From: Pseudomonadota bacterium
GTDB taxonomy: Bacteria; Pseudomonadota; Alphaproteobacteria; Acetobacterales; Acetobacteraceae
Assembly (NCBI GenBank): GCA_021826485.1
Contig: JAKAZX010000050.1
Coordinates: 1 to 14,493, forward strand
DNA length: 14,493 bases
Direction of reading: 5' to 3'
Part shown: piece by piece, positions 5,994 through 13,878 of the stretch
Numbering within the stretch: position 1 is the first letter of the stretch
Layout of the letters: every line of letters begins with the position of its first letter
The notes under the pieces: generated by a model
The model's input: the letters and a program-made list of their open reading frames with translations, nothing else
What the model was told of the DNA's origin: nothing
Databases searched by the model: none
Translations under genes and position numbers: made by a program

Positions 5994-7416
5994 GATTTTC
6001 CGCTCCTCGCCGTTCCGCCTCGCGGCTGCCTTTGCCGCCGCCATCGCTGCCGTAACGCTGCTGCTGTTCGCCTTCATCTACTGGCAGACCGAGCGGTTCG
6101 AGACCGCGCGGATCGACGCCCTGCTGCAGAGCGAGGCCGCGGTGATCGCCGGGGAGAGCGAGCCGGAGATCGTCCACAGCGTGGACCGCCAGCTCGCCGG
6201 CAACCTGTTCCGCGTGTCCTTCGTCGGCCTGTTCGACCCGGAAGGGGAACTGCTGGCCGGCAACCTCCAGCACATCCCGGTCGGCCTGCCGATCGACGGG
6301 CTGGCCCACCGGGTCAGCGCCGCCGGCGTGGAGCCGGAGGCACCGGGCTTCGCCGTGGTGCGCGCCGTCGCGCGGCGGCTGCCGAACGGCGTGGTGCTGG
6401 TGATCGCGCGCGACATCGCGGTGCTCGCGGAACTGCGCGAGCCGGTGCTGAACGCCCTGGAACTCGGCCTGATTCCCGCCTTCGTGCTGTCGCTCGGCGC
6501 CGGGGTGCTGCTGAGCCGGCGGGCGCTGGCGCGGGTGAAGGTGGTGCATGAGACGATCGAGCGGATCATGCATGGCGACCTGCACGAACGCCTGCCGACC
6601 CGCGGCACCCGCGACGACCTCGACCGGCTGGCGGTGAGCGTCAACCGCATGCTCGACCGGATCGAACGGCTGCTGCACGAGGTGAAGGGGGTGGGCGACA
6701 ACATCGCCCACGATCTGCGCACGCCGCTGGCGCGGGCGCGGGCGAAGCTGGAGCGGGGGCGGAACGCGGCCACCGAGCTGGCGGCGCTGCGCCAAGTGGT
6801 CGATACCGCGGTCGGCGACCTGGACCAGACCATCAGCATCATCACCGCCCTGCTGCGCATCGGCGAGATCGAAACCGGCCGCCGGCGCAGCGGATTCGGG
6901 GAGGTGGACCTCGCCGCCATCGCGCGCGAGACCTACGAGCTCTATCAGCCGGTCTGCGAGGAGCACCGGCTGGCGCTGACGCTGGAGGTCGGCCGGGTGC
7001 CGAAGGTGCCGGGCGATGCGGAGCTGCTGATCGAGGCGGTGGCCAACCTGCTGGACAATGCCGTCAAGTTCACCCCCGCGGGCGGCGCCATCCGGATCGG
7101 CGTGGCGGAGGAGGACGGGGCGGCGACGCTGTGGGTCGCCGATACCGGCCCCGGCATCCCGCCCGGTGAGCGGGATGCGGTGCTGCGCCGGTTCTACCGC
7201 GCGGAGGCGAGCCGCCACACCGCGGGGCACGGTCTCGGCCTGAGCATCGTCGGCGCGATCGTGCGGCTACACGAATTCCACCTGCTGGTGCGCGACCCGG
7301 CCAGCGGGACCGGCGCCGTGTTCCTGCTGGTCGCCTCCCCCCGGCCGGGGCTGCCGCCGCGCGAACCGGCGGACGAGATCGCGGCGGCACGCCGGCAGAT
7401 GCCCGCGCCGGCCTGA
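5980..7416 (+). CDS. Sensor histidine kinase (cognate of the adjacent response regulator)
   Basis: A 478-residue membrane-bound kinase. Transmembrane helices are at about 14-36 and 161-179, flanking a periplasmic sensor segment of about 125 residues that I cannot assign to a ligand. A HAMP linker follows (about 180-232). The phospho-accepting His244 lies in NIAHDLRTPLARAR. The ATPase domain has the N box (LLIEAVANLLDNAVKFTP, Asn354 and Asn358), the G1 box DTGPGIP (Asp386) and the G2 box GHGLGLS (414-420). The start is a GTG at 5980 that overlaps the regulator gene by 14 bp, without a strong ribosome site, so translation should be coupled. The proline/alanine-rich tail ends at 7416 inside a hairpin shared with the convergent porin gene. 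Confidence 0.93.
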   Translation: MFQTEIFRSSPFRLAAAFAAAIAAVTLLLFAFIYWQTERFETARIDALLQSEAAVIAGESEPEIVHSVDRQLAGNLFRVSFVGLFDPEGELLAGNLQHIPVGLPIDGLAHRVSAAGVEPEAPGFAVVRAVARRLPNGVVLVIARDIAVLAELREPVLNALELGLIPAFVLSLGAGVLLSRRALARVKVVHETIERIMHGDLHERLPTRGTRDDLDRLAVSVNRMLDRIERLLHEVKGVGDNIAHDLRTPLARARAKLERGRNAATELAALRQVVDTAVGDLDQTISIITALLRIGEIETGRRRSGFGEVDLAAIARETYELYQPVCEEHRLALTLEVGRVPKVPGDAELLIEAVANLLDNAVKFTPAGGAIRIGVAEEDGAATLWVADTGPGIPPGERDAVLRRFYRAEASRHTAGHGLGLSIVGAIVRLHEFHLLVRDPASGTGAVFLLVASPRPGLPPREPADEIAAARRQMPAPA

Positions 7417-7427
7417 ACCGGCGCGGG
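7402..7427. terminator. Perfect GC hairpin between convergent kinase and porin genes
   Basis: CCCGCGCCGG (7402-7411) and CCGGCGCGGG (7418-7427) are perfect inverted repeats of 10 bp around a 6-nt loop that contains the kinase stop codon. The porin stop is at 7439-7441. Placement between convergent genes fits a bidirectional terminator, but neither side has a T-tract, so intrinsic termination is not assured; it may instead protect 3' ends. Confidence 0.5.
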
Positions 7428-7438
7428 AAGCGAGCCGC

Positions 7439-9127
7439 TCACTGGAACGGCAGGTAGCGGAAGCTGACGAAGAACACGTTCTCGTTGGCGCTGGGCGAGA
7501 GCACGCTGCCCTTGGTCGCGCCGACGCCGGCGAAGGTGTTGCGCTGCAGGAACTCGTATTCCGCGCCCACCTGCATCGTGCCGTAGCGACCCTTGAAGAA
7601 GCGCCACCAGATGCCGGGCGTGATGTCGACCACGCCGGAGGTGTTGGCCGAACAGGCGCCGAGTTCCACCTCGCAGCCCGCCAGGCCGATCGCCGGATTG
7701 CCGTAGCCGTCGTGGACGGCGCCGGAATTGAAGAACTTCGAGGACGCCTCCTCCGCGCCGCCGTACAGATAGAGGTCGATCGACGGCTGCGGATGGGCGA
7801 CGAAGCCGCCCATGATCTGGTACTCGGGCAGCGGCTCGATCTTGCCGGTCGGGCTGAAGGTCACGTCCGGCAACTGGGCGGAGCCGTAGCGGCCGATGCC
7901 CTGCCCGGCGAGGCCGCTGAGCTGGAATTCCAGGTAGCGCGGGATCAGCGGCAGGATCATGCCGGCGCCGACCCCCTCCCCGGTGGTCTGATAGTTGCGC
8001 CCGCTGCCGGCCTCGGAAACGCGGCCGCCCAGGAAGCGCAGCAGGCTCCAGAGTTCGTAGTGGCCCCAGCCCGGATCGGCCGCCACCTTGGCAATGATGT
8101 CAGGGGCGATGTTGTCGCTGTAGGACTGGATGGTGTTCACGTTGGGGCCGCCGCACTGGGCGTATTCCAGCGCGCCGCCGCCGATCCCGGTCAGCGCGTT
8201 GGCGCCGGTCAGGCAGTTCGGGCCGGCCTGGCTGCCGAAGATGGTCTGCGGCTCCTCCGCCGACACGGCGACCCAGAGGCGGTGGTCGAAGAAGTCCTTG
8301 TCGAGTCGCAACTGGGCCTGCCGCTCCCAGTTGAAGCCCACGACGTACTGTGCGTCGATGGTGAGCGGAATGTCTTCCTGCCGTGGCACCAGCCCGACCC
8401 GGTACATGGTGGCAAGCGACCACGCCTGGCCGCCCAGGAAGTGCAGGCCGGTATCGGTGTTGTCGTAGGTGCCGTAGAAGTGCCGGACGCGCAGCGTGTA
8501 GCTGTTGCTCTGATTGCTGTTGGACGAGGTGCCGGCGCTCAGGAAGTCCGTCTCCATGTAGCTCGCAAGCGTCGTCGCGTCGTCCACCTTGCCCTGCGCC
8601 AGCACGGAGAACCGGCTCTGCTGGGCGGTGAAGCGGTATTCCGGGATGTAGTAGTTCGGGCTGTTGCGCAGCGGGATGTTGCCGTTGAAGCCGGTGTCGA
8701 TGCTGGCCGCCTGGTTGCGCGACCGGAAGCCGCCCTCGGCCGCCGCGAACCCGCCCAGCGTGACGGTGACGCCGCCGACGCGGAACGAACCCTGCGGCAA
8801 CGGCGGTTCCGGCGGCGGGGCGGGCGGCACCGCGGCCAGCTTCTCCTGGATCGCCTGCTGCTGCGCCGCTGCCGCAGCGGCCTGGTCCTGCGCCGTGCGC
8901 GCCTGGTCCTGCGCCGCCTTGGCCTGGTCCTGCGCCGCCTTCAGTTGCTGGTCGCGGGCGGCCGATTCGGCCTTCACATGCGCTAGTTCGGCCTGCAGCG
9001 CTTTGATCTCGCTTTCGATCGACTGAATTTGCGTTGTGGATTGCGCCATCGCCGGGCGGCCCACCGTGCCGGCGCCAAGCGCCGTGGCCGCCAGCAGCGC
9101 TGCGCGTAACAGTGCGGTTCTGTTCAT
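7439..9127 (-). CDS. Outer-membrane porin-like protein with N-terminal coiled coil (DcaP-like)
   Basis: A 562-residue predicted outer-membrane protein. A signal peptide (about 1-28, ending A-M-A before Gln) leads into a coiled coil of about 65 residues, including heptads of the type AAQDQA-[KR]. A proline linker (PPAPPPEPPLPQG) follows, and then the barrel-like part begins with SFRVGGVTVTLGGFAA. The body alternates polar and aromatic residues, with Y-x-L-R-V-R-H-F-Y-G-T-Y and LGGQAWS, and ends in FVSFRYLPFQ. The layout and the R-H-x-Y / G-Q-x-W-S motifs recall DcaP-type trimeric porins, whose N-terminal extension forms a trimeric coiled coil; this match is by eye only. Two close cysteine pairs in putative loops may form disulfides. 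ATG 9127 follows GAGGA at 4 nt; a TTG lies one codon upstream. Substrate unknown. Confidence 0.82.
   Translation of the reverse strand: MNRTALLRAALLAATALGAGTVGRPAMAQSTTQIQSIESEIKALQAELAHVKAESAARDQQLKAAQDQAKAAQDQARTAQDQAAAAAAQQQAIQEKLAAVPPAPPPEPPLPQGSFRVGGVTVTLGGFAAAEGGFRSRNQAASIDTGFNGNIPLRNSPNYYIPEYRFTAQQSRFSVLAQGKVDDATTLASYMETDFLSAGTSSNSNQSNSYTLRVRHFYGTYDNTDTGLHFLGGQAWSLATMYRVGLVPRQEDIPLTIDAQYVVGFNWERQAQLRLDKDFFDHRLWVAVSAEEPQTIFGSQAGPNCLTGANALTGIGGGALEYAQCGGPNVNTIQSYSDNIAPDIIAKVAADPGWGHYELWSLLRFLGGRVSEAGSGRNYQTTGEGVGAGMILPLIPRYLEFQLSGLAGQGIGRYGSAQLPDVTFSPTGKIEPLPEYQIMGGFVAHPQPSIDLYLYGGAEEASSKFFNSGAVHDGYGNPAIGLAGCEVELGACSANTSGVVDITPGIWWRFFKGRYGTMQVGAEYEFLQRNTFAGVGATKGSVLSPSANENVFFVSFRYLPFQ
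8881..8943 (-). repeat. Three 21-bp tandem repeats encoding coiled-coil heptads
   Basis: Three consecutive 21-bp units (8881-8901, 8902-8922, 8923-8943) all begin CCTGGTCCTGCGCCG on the plus strand and differ only near their ends. In the porin reading frame each encodes one heptad of the form x-A-Q-D-Q-A-x, so the DNA repeat length equals the protein heptad and copy-number change would keep the frame and the coiled-coil register. Confidence 0.9.
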
Positions 9128-9193
9128 CAATTCCTCGGACCGGGGTCATGCCATCGCGTCACCACACCGTGAGGCGTGGCGGGCGGCACCCTA

Positions 9194-9209
9194 GTTGCGA
9201 AGCCGCAAC
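9194..9209. repeat. Inverted repeat in the porin leader
   Basis: GTTGCG (9194-9199) and CGCAAC (9204-9209) are perfect 6-bp arms around a 4-nt centre. It lies 67 bp upstream of the porin ATG. If the candidate -10 box at 9265-9270 is used, it would be inside the transcribed leader and could fold, or act as a protein-binding site. Confidence 0.4.
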
Positions 9210-9237
9210 CCGTGTGTGGCATCCTGATGACAATTGG

Positions 9238-9256
9238 CCGGCCGACCCCGGCCGAC
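9238..9256. promoter_or_regulatory. 9-bp direct repeat with 10-bp period
   Basis: CCGGCCGAC occurs at 9238-9246 and again at 9248-9256. The period of 10 bp places both copies on the same DNA face, the arrangement used by OmpR-family regulators binding as head-to-tail dimers. Such a regulator is encoded two genes away. It lies just downstream of a candidate minus-strand -10 box, about 110-130 bp from the porin start. Binding is inferred, not shown. Confidence 0.35.
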
Positions 9257-9264
9257 TAAACCCG

Positions 9265-9270
9265 ATTATA
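9265..9270 (-). promoter_or_regulatory. Candidate -10 box for the porin gene
   Basis: The minus strand reads TATAAT exactly, rare in such GC-rich DNA. The best -35 candidates 16-18 bp upstream (around 9287-9294, reading GGTTCG or CGGTTC) are weak, so an activator may be needed. Initiation here would give a leader of roughly 130 nt. Confidence 0.35.
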
Positions 9271-9331
9271 GGTGCCGCCCCGATGGCGAACCGGTAATGC
9301 GATGGGTCTGCGAGGCGGCCGGGCGCGACGC

Positions 9332-9346
9332 GAAGGCGCCGCCTTC
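9332..9346. promoter_or_regulatory. 15-bp palindrome, candidate operator for the efflux operon
   Basis: GAAGGCG (9332-9338) and CGCCTTC (9340-9346) are perfect inverted arms around a single base. The site is 75 bp upstream of the RND permease ATG and 13 bp before TTGACC (9359-9364), a possible -35 box whose -10 partner is poor. Position and symmetry fit a repressor dimer site such as that of a TetR or MarR protein, but no such regulator is encoded in the window. Confidence 0.35.
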
Positions 9347-9421
9347 TGCCGATGACGCTTGACCGGAAGCATCAATAGGCTTCATGGCAGAGTGTTCACT
9401 CGGCCGGACCGGGGTTCGTGA

Positions 9422-12400
9422 ATGATTGCTATCGTCAGCGTCGCACTGCGGCGGCCGTACACCTTCATTGTGCTGGCGGTGCTGATCCTGATTTTTGGCG
9501 CGCTGTCGGCTGTACGCACGCCAACCGACATCTTCCCGAACATCGGCATCCCGGTCGTCAGCGTGGTGTGGACCTATAATGGCCTGCCGCCGGACGACAT
9601 GTCGGGTCGCGTCGTCTATTACTTTGAACGCTCGGTCACCACCCAGGTGAACGACATCGAACACATGGAGTCGCAATCCCTCCCAGGCTACGGCATCATC
9701 AAAATATTTTTCCAGAAGACCGTCAACATAAACGCTGCGCTCGCTCAAGTAACAGCCGCTTCGCAGACAGTGCTGAAGTTGCTACCCGCGGGTATTACGC
9801 CTCCGTACGTACTGCGATTTAACGCCTCCTCGGTCCCCATACTGCAGATCGCCGTCTCCAGCAAGACACTGCCGGAGCAGATTTTGTTCGATTATGCCCA
9901 AAATTTCATCCGGCCCCAACTTTCCAGTGTCGCGGGTGCTGCCATACCCTCGCCCTACGGCGGCAAGGTGCGGCAGATCCAGATCGATATCGACGAACAC
10001 GCCATGCAGCAGTTCGGTCTGTCAGCGCAAGACGTCACCAATGCACTCGCCGCCCAGAATCAGATAACGCCCGTCGGCACCGAAAAGATCGGTAAATTCG
10101 AATATACAGTCGAATTGAACAATAGCCCTACCGCCGTGCAGGATTTGAACTATCTTCCGGTGAAGAAAGTCAACGGTACCGTCATCTATATGCGGGATGT
10201 CGCCTTCGTGCATGACGGCTACCCGCCGCAGACCAACATCGTCCGCGTCAACGGCAGCCGTGCCGTGCTGATGACGATCCTCAAGGTCGGCTCGGCCTCC
10301 ACGCTCGACATCATCAACGGCATCAAGGCGCTGCTGCCGCATGTGCGGGAGACACTGCCGCCCGGCATCCGCATCGACGCGGTCGGCGACCAGTCGGTGT
10401 TCGTGCTCGACGCGGTGACCGGCGTGATCCGTGAGGGCGCCATCGCGGCGGCGCTGACCGGGCTGATGATCCTGATCTTCCTCGGCAGTTGGCGGTCCAC
10501 CGTGATCATCACGGTGTCAATCCCGCTCGCCGTGCTCACCTCGATCTCGATCCTCTCGGCGCTCGGGGAGACCATCAACGTGATGACGCTGGGCGGGCTG
10601 GCGCTCGCCGTCGGCATCCTGGTGGACGACGCGACCGTCACCATAGAAAACATCAACTATCACCTCGAACAGGGCAAAAATATCGAGACGGCGATCATGG
10701 ACGGTGCCCGTCAGATCGTCGTTCCGGCCTTTGTTTCTCTGCTTTGCATCTGCATCGTCTTCGTGCCGATGTTCACCCTTGGCGGGGTGGCCGGCTATCT
10801 GTTCGTGCCGATGGCCGAAGCGGTCGTGTTCGCGCTGATCGGTTCATTCGTCCTGTCGCGCACCCTGGTGCCGACGCTCGCGAACTACCTGCTGGCGGCG
10901 CAGGCGCACGACCCAACGAAGCCGCATGTGGAGCGGCGCCGCGGCATGTTCGGCCGGTTCCAGCGCGGCTTCGAGCATCGCTTCGAGCGGGTCCGCCTGG
11001 GCTATCGCGACACGCTGGACGGCGCGCTGCGGCGCCCGTGGCGATTCGTGATCGGCTTCCTGGCGGTCGTGGTGGTGTCCTTCGTGCTGGTGCCGTGGCT
11101 CGGCCAGAACTTCTTCCCGACCACCGATTCGGGGCAGATCAAGCTGCACATCCGCGCCCAGATCGGCACCCGCATCGAGGAGACGGCGCGGCTGTGCGAC
11201 GAGGTTGAAGCCATGGTGCGGCAGGTGATCCCGCCGCGCGAACTGGCCAACATGGTGGACAATATCGGCCTGCCGATCAGCGGCATCAACATCGCCTACG
11301 GCAATTCGGGGACGATCGGCGTCGAGGACGTCGACGTGCTGATCACGCTGGAAACGAACCACGCCCCCACCGACGGCTACGTGAAGCGCCTGCGTGAAGT
11401 GCTGCCGCGCGCCTTCCCCGGCACCACCTTCTCCTTCCTGCCGGCCGACATCACCACGCAGATCCTCAATTTCGGTCTGCCGGCGCCGATCGACGTGCGC
11501 ATCACCGGGCGCAACCTGGAGCAGAACCGAGCCTATGCGAACGACCTCCTGGCCCGGCTGACCCGGGTGCCGGGCGTCGCCGACGCGCGCATCCAGCAGG
11601 CGTTCAACGAGCCGACGCTGTATGTGGACGTGGACCGCTCCTTCGCCGCGCTGACCGGCCTGAAGGAGCGCGACGTGACCAACAGCCTGCAGGCGACGCT
11701 GGCCGGCAGCATCCAGACCGCGCCGACCTTCTGGCTCGATCCGCATACCGGCGTGTCCTACCCGATCGTGGTGCAGATGCCGCAATACGACATCGACACG
11801 ATCGGCGAGCTCGCCAACCTGCCGGTGACCGCGAGCGGCAAGACCCAGCTTCTGGGGGCGCTCGCCACGGTGCGCACCGGGGCGTCGAGCGCGGTGGTGA
11901 CGCACTACAACGTGCAGCCGGCCATCGACATCTATGCCGCCGTGCAGGGCCGCGACCTCGGCAGCGTCGCCGCCGAGATCAACGCGATCCTGGACGAGAC
12001 CGCCGGCGCGGTGCCGCGCGGCAGCCAGGTGGCGCTGACCGGGCAGATCACCACGATGACCAGCGCGTTCGAAGAGCTGTTCTTCGGCCTCGGCTTCGCG
12101 ATCGTGCTGATCTACCTGCTGATCGTCGTCAACTTCCAGTCGTGGCTCGACCCGTTCGTCATCATCACCGCGCTGCCGGCAGCCCTCGGCGGCATCGTGT
12201 GGATGCTGTTCGCGTCCAACACCACGCTGTCGGTTCCGGCACTGACCGGCGCCATCATGTGCATGGGCGTGGCCACCGCCAACAGCATCCTGATCGTCAG
12301 TTTCGCCCGCGAACAGTTGGCGCTGGGGCGGGATGCGACCGCGGCGGCGCTGGAAGCGGGATTCACCCGCTTCCGCCCGGTGCTGATGACGGCGCTCGCC

Positions 12401-12604
12401 ATGGTCATCGGGATGGCACCGATGGCGCTCAGCAGCGACCAGAACGCCCCGCTCGGTCGGGCCGTGATCGGCGGCCTGATCTGTGCTACGATCTCAACCC
12501 TGTTCTTCGTGCCGACCATCTTCAGCCTGGTGCATCGCAGCCGCGGCACGCTGCGACCGTCCCGCCCAGGCTCCGCCGTTACGGCCGTCGTCACCCATTC
12601 GTGA
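9422..12604 (+). CDS. RND-family efflux transporter permease subunit (AcrB-like)
   Basis: A 1060-residue inner-membrane permease, the usual length for proton-driven RND pumps that drive substrates out through an adaptor and outer-membrane channel. TM1 is at about 9-30, and TPTDIFPNIGIP after it is typical of the family. A first large periplasmic porter domain runs to about 335. GGLALAVGILVDDATVTIENI carries the proton-relay Asp402/Asp403 (AcrB Asp407/Asp408). A second porter domain is at about 560-870 and the final membrane bundle ends near 1040. At the position of AcrB Lys940 this protein has Ala953 (VATANSILIVSFA). The reading frame is intact. Bases about 9660-10200 are much lower in GC than the rest. 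ATG 9422 follows a modest GGGG site. Substrates cannot be predicted. Confidence 0.95.
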   Translation: MIAIVSVALRRPYTFIVLAVLILIFGALSAVRTPTDIFPNIGIPVVSVVWTYNGLPPDDMSGRVVYYFERSVTTQVNDIEHMESQSLPGYGIIKIFFQKTVNINAALAQVTAASQTVLKLLPAGITPPYVLRFNASSVPILQIAVSSKTLPEQILFDYAQNFIRPQLSSVAGAAIPSPYGGKVRQIQIDIDEHAMQQFGLSAQDVTNALAAQNQITPVGTEKIGKFEYTVELNNSPTAVQDLNYLPVKKVNGTVIYMRDVAFVHDGYPPQTNIVRVNGSRAVLMTILKVGSASTLDIINGIKALLPHVRETLPPGIRIDAVGDQSVFVLDAVTGVIREGAIAAALTGLMILIFLGSWRSTVIITVSIPLAVLTSISILSALGETINVMTLGGLALAVGILVDDATVTIENINYHLEQGKNIETAIMDGARQIVVPAFVSLLCICIVFVPMFTLGGVAGYLFVPMAEAVVFALIGSFVLSRTLVPTLANYLLAAQAHDPTKPHVERRRGMFGRFQRGFEHRFERVRLGYRDTLDGALRRPWRFVIGFLAVVVVSFVLVPWLGQNFFPTTDSGQIKLHIRAQIGTRIEETARLCDEVEAMVRQVIPPRELANMVDNIGLPISGINIAYGNSGTIGVEDVDVLITLETNHAPTDGYVKRLREVLPRAFPGTTFSFLPADITTQILNFGLPAPIDVRITGRNLEQNRAYANDLLARLTRVPGVADARIQQAFNEPTLYVDVDRSFAALTGLKERDVTNSLQATLAGSIQTAPTFWLDPHTGVSYPIVVQMPQYDIDTIGELANLPVTASGKTQLLGALATVRTGASSAVVTHYNVQPAIDIYAAVQGRDLGSVAAEINAILDETAGAVPRGSQVALTGQITTMTSAFEELFFGLGFAIVLIYLLIVVNFQSWLDPFVIITALPAALGGIVWMLFASNTTLSVPALTGAIMCMGVATANSILIVSFAREQLALGRDATAAALEAGFTRFRPVLMTALAMVIGMAPMALSSDQNAPLGRAVIGGLICATISTLFFVPTIFSLVHRSRGTLRPSRPGSAVTAVVTHS

Positions 12605-12618
12605 GAGCAGACCGACAG

Positions 12619-13878
12619 ATGCGCGATACCTCGGAGCAACCTCTTGACCCTGCGCCCCGCCGTTCGCGGACCGGGCTGAAGCTTGCCGGGCTGGCAGCGC
12701 TGATCGTCGCAGTCGCCGTCGCGGCGAACGGCATCTGGGAGCGCAACCAGAACGACCAGCAGCTCGCAAAGTGGACCGATGCCCAGGCGATCCCCACCGT
12801 CGCCATCGTCCGCCCGCAGCCGGAGACCAAGGCGCAGCCGCTGGTCCTGCCGGGCGACATCGACGCCTGGTACGAGGCGCCGATCTATGCCCGCGTGCCG
12901 GGCTATCTGAAGACCTGGTACACCGACATCGGCGCGGTGGTGAAAAAGGGGCAGGTTCTCGGCACCATCGACACGCCGGACCTGGACCAGCAGCTCGATC
13001 AGGCGCAGCACGATCTGGCCTCTTCCGTCGCCAACTGGAAGCTGGCCGAAGTGACCGCCAAGCGCTGGAAGGCGCTGCTGTCGTCCTCCTCCGTCTCGCA
13101 GCAGTCGGTGGACGAGAAGGAGGCCGAGGCGGTGGCGCTGAAGGCCAAGGTGGAGGCGTCCCAGGCGAATGTCGACCGGCTGAATGCGCTGGAAAGCTTC
13201 AAGCAGCTTCTGGCGCCGTTCGACGGCGTCGTCACCGCGCGCAAGACCGATATCGGCGCGCTGATCAATGTCGGCTCCGGCACCGGGCCGGAGCTGTTCG
13301 CCGTCGCCGACCTGCACGCGATGCGCGTCTATGTGCGGGTGCCGCAGAGCTTTTCCGCGCAGATTTCGGTGGACATGAAGGCGTCGCTGGCGCTGCCGCA
13401 ATATCCGGACCGCACCTTCCCCGCGACCGTGCTGACCACGTCGAACGCCATCAACACCGACAGCCGCACCGTGCTGGTGGAACTGGTGGCGGAGAATCCG
13501 GAGGGCAAGCTCTGGCCCGGCACCTTCGCCAATGTCAGCTTCGACGTGCCGCCGGATACCCACGTGGTGCAGATTCCGGCGAGCGCACTGCTGTTCCAGT
13601 CGGAAGGGTTGCAGGTCGCCGTGCTCGGGCCGGGCGACAAGGTGGACATCCGCTCCGTCCGGGTCGGCCGCAACTTCGGCACGATGGTGGAAGTCCTCTC
13701 CGGCGTTTCGATCGGGGACAAAGTGATCGACAGCCCGCCCGATTCGATCGTCGCCGGGCAGCTCGTGCACCCCGAGGAGCAGAACCCCGCGATCACCCGC
13801 GACACCGGCGAAGTGCCGGCCAAGCCGGTGCCGCCGGGCCATCCCTCCGCCAACCTGCAGCCGGCGGCCGGCAAGTAA
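12619..13878 (+). CDS. RND efflux periplasmic adaptor (HlyD/membrane-fusion family)
   Basis: A 419-residue periplasmic adaptor that bridges the permease to the outer-membrane channel. It has a short cytoplasmic start, one N-terminal membrane anchor (about 20-38) and no lipobox. Two lipoyl-like half motifs follow: YARVPGYLKTWYTDIGAVVKKG (about 90-111) and LLAPFDGVVTARKTDIGALIN (about 197-217). Between them is an alpha-hairpin of about 70 residues rich in Q/A/K. Beta-barrel and membrane-proximal domains run from about 225 to 380, including LWPGTFANVSFDV, and a proline-rich tail ends the protein. ATG 12619 lies 14 bp after the permease stop with a weak GAGAG site; the open frame extends far upstream inside the permease gene, but the anchor right after this ATG fixes the start. 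The channel gene begins on its stop codon. Confidence 0.93.
   Translation: MRDTSEQPLDPAPRRSRTGLKLAGLAALIVAVAVAANGIWERNQNDQQLAKWTDAQAIPTVAIVRPQPETKAQPLVLPGDIDAWYEAPIYARVPGYLKTWYTDIGAVVKKGQVLGTIDTPDLDQQLDQAQHDLASSVANWKLAEVTAKRWKALLSSSSVSQQSVDEKEAEAVALKAKVEASQANVDRLNALESFKQLLAPFDGVVTARKTDIGALINVGSGTGPELFAVADLHAMRVYVRVPQSFSAQISVDMKASLALPQYPDRTFPATVLTTSNAINTDSRTVLVELVAENPEGKLWPGTFANVSFDVPPDTHVVQIPASALLFQSEGLQVAVLGPGDKVDIRSVRVGRNFGTMVEVLSGVSIGDKVIDSPPDSIVAGQLVHPEEQNPAITRDTGEVPAKPVPPGHPSANLQPAAGK

Noticed and set aside
5971..7230. Minus-strand frame of 419 codons opposite the histidine kinase
   Set aside because: The plus strand carries all histidine-kinase boxes; the minus translation is a compositional shadow.
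9422..12604. Possible frameshift or gene fusion at the composition change in the RND gene
   Set aside because: The reading frame is continuous and family motifs occur in the right order and spacing on both sides.
12112..13842. Minus-strand frame of 576 codons opposite the RND permease end and the adaptor
   Set aside because: It is antisense to two clear efflux genes and has no family motif.
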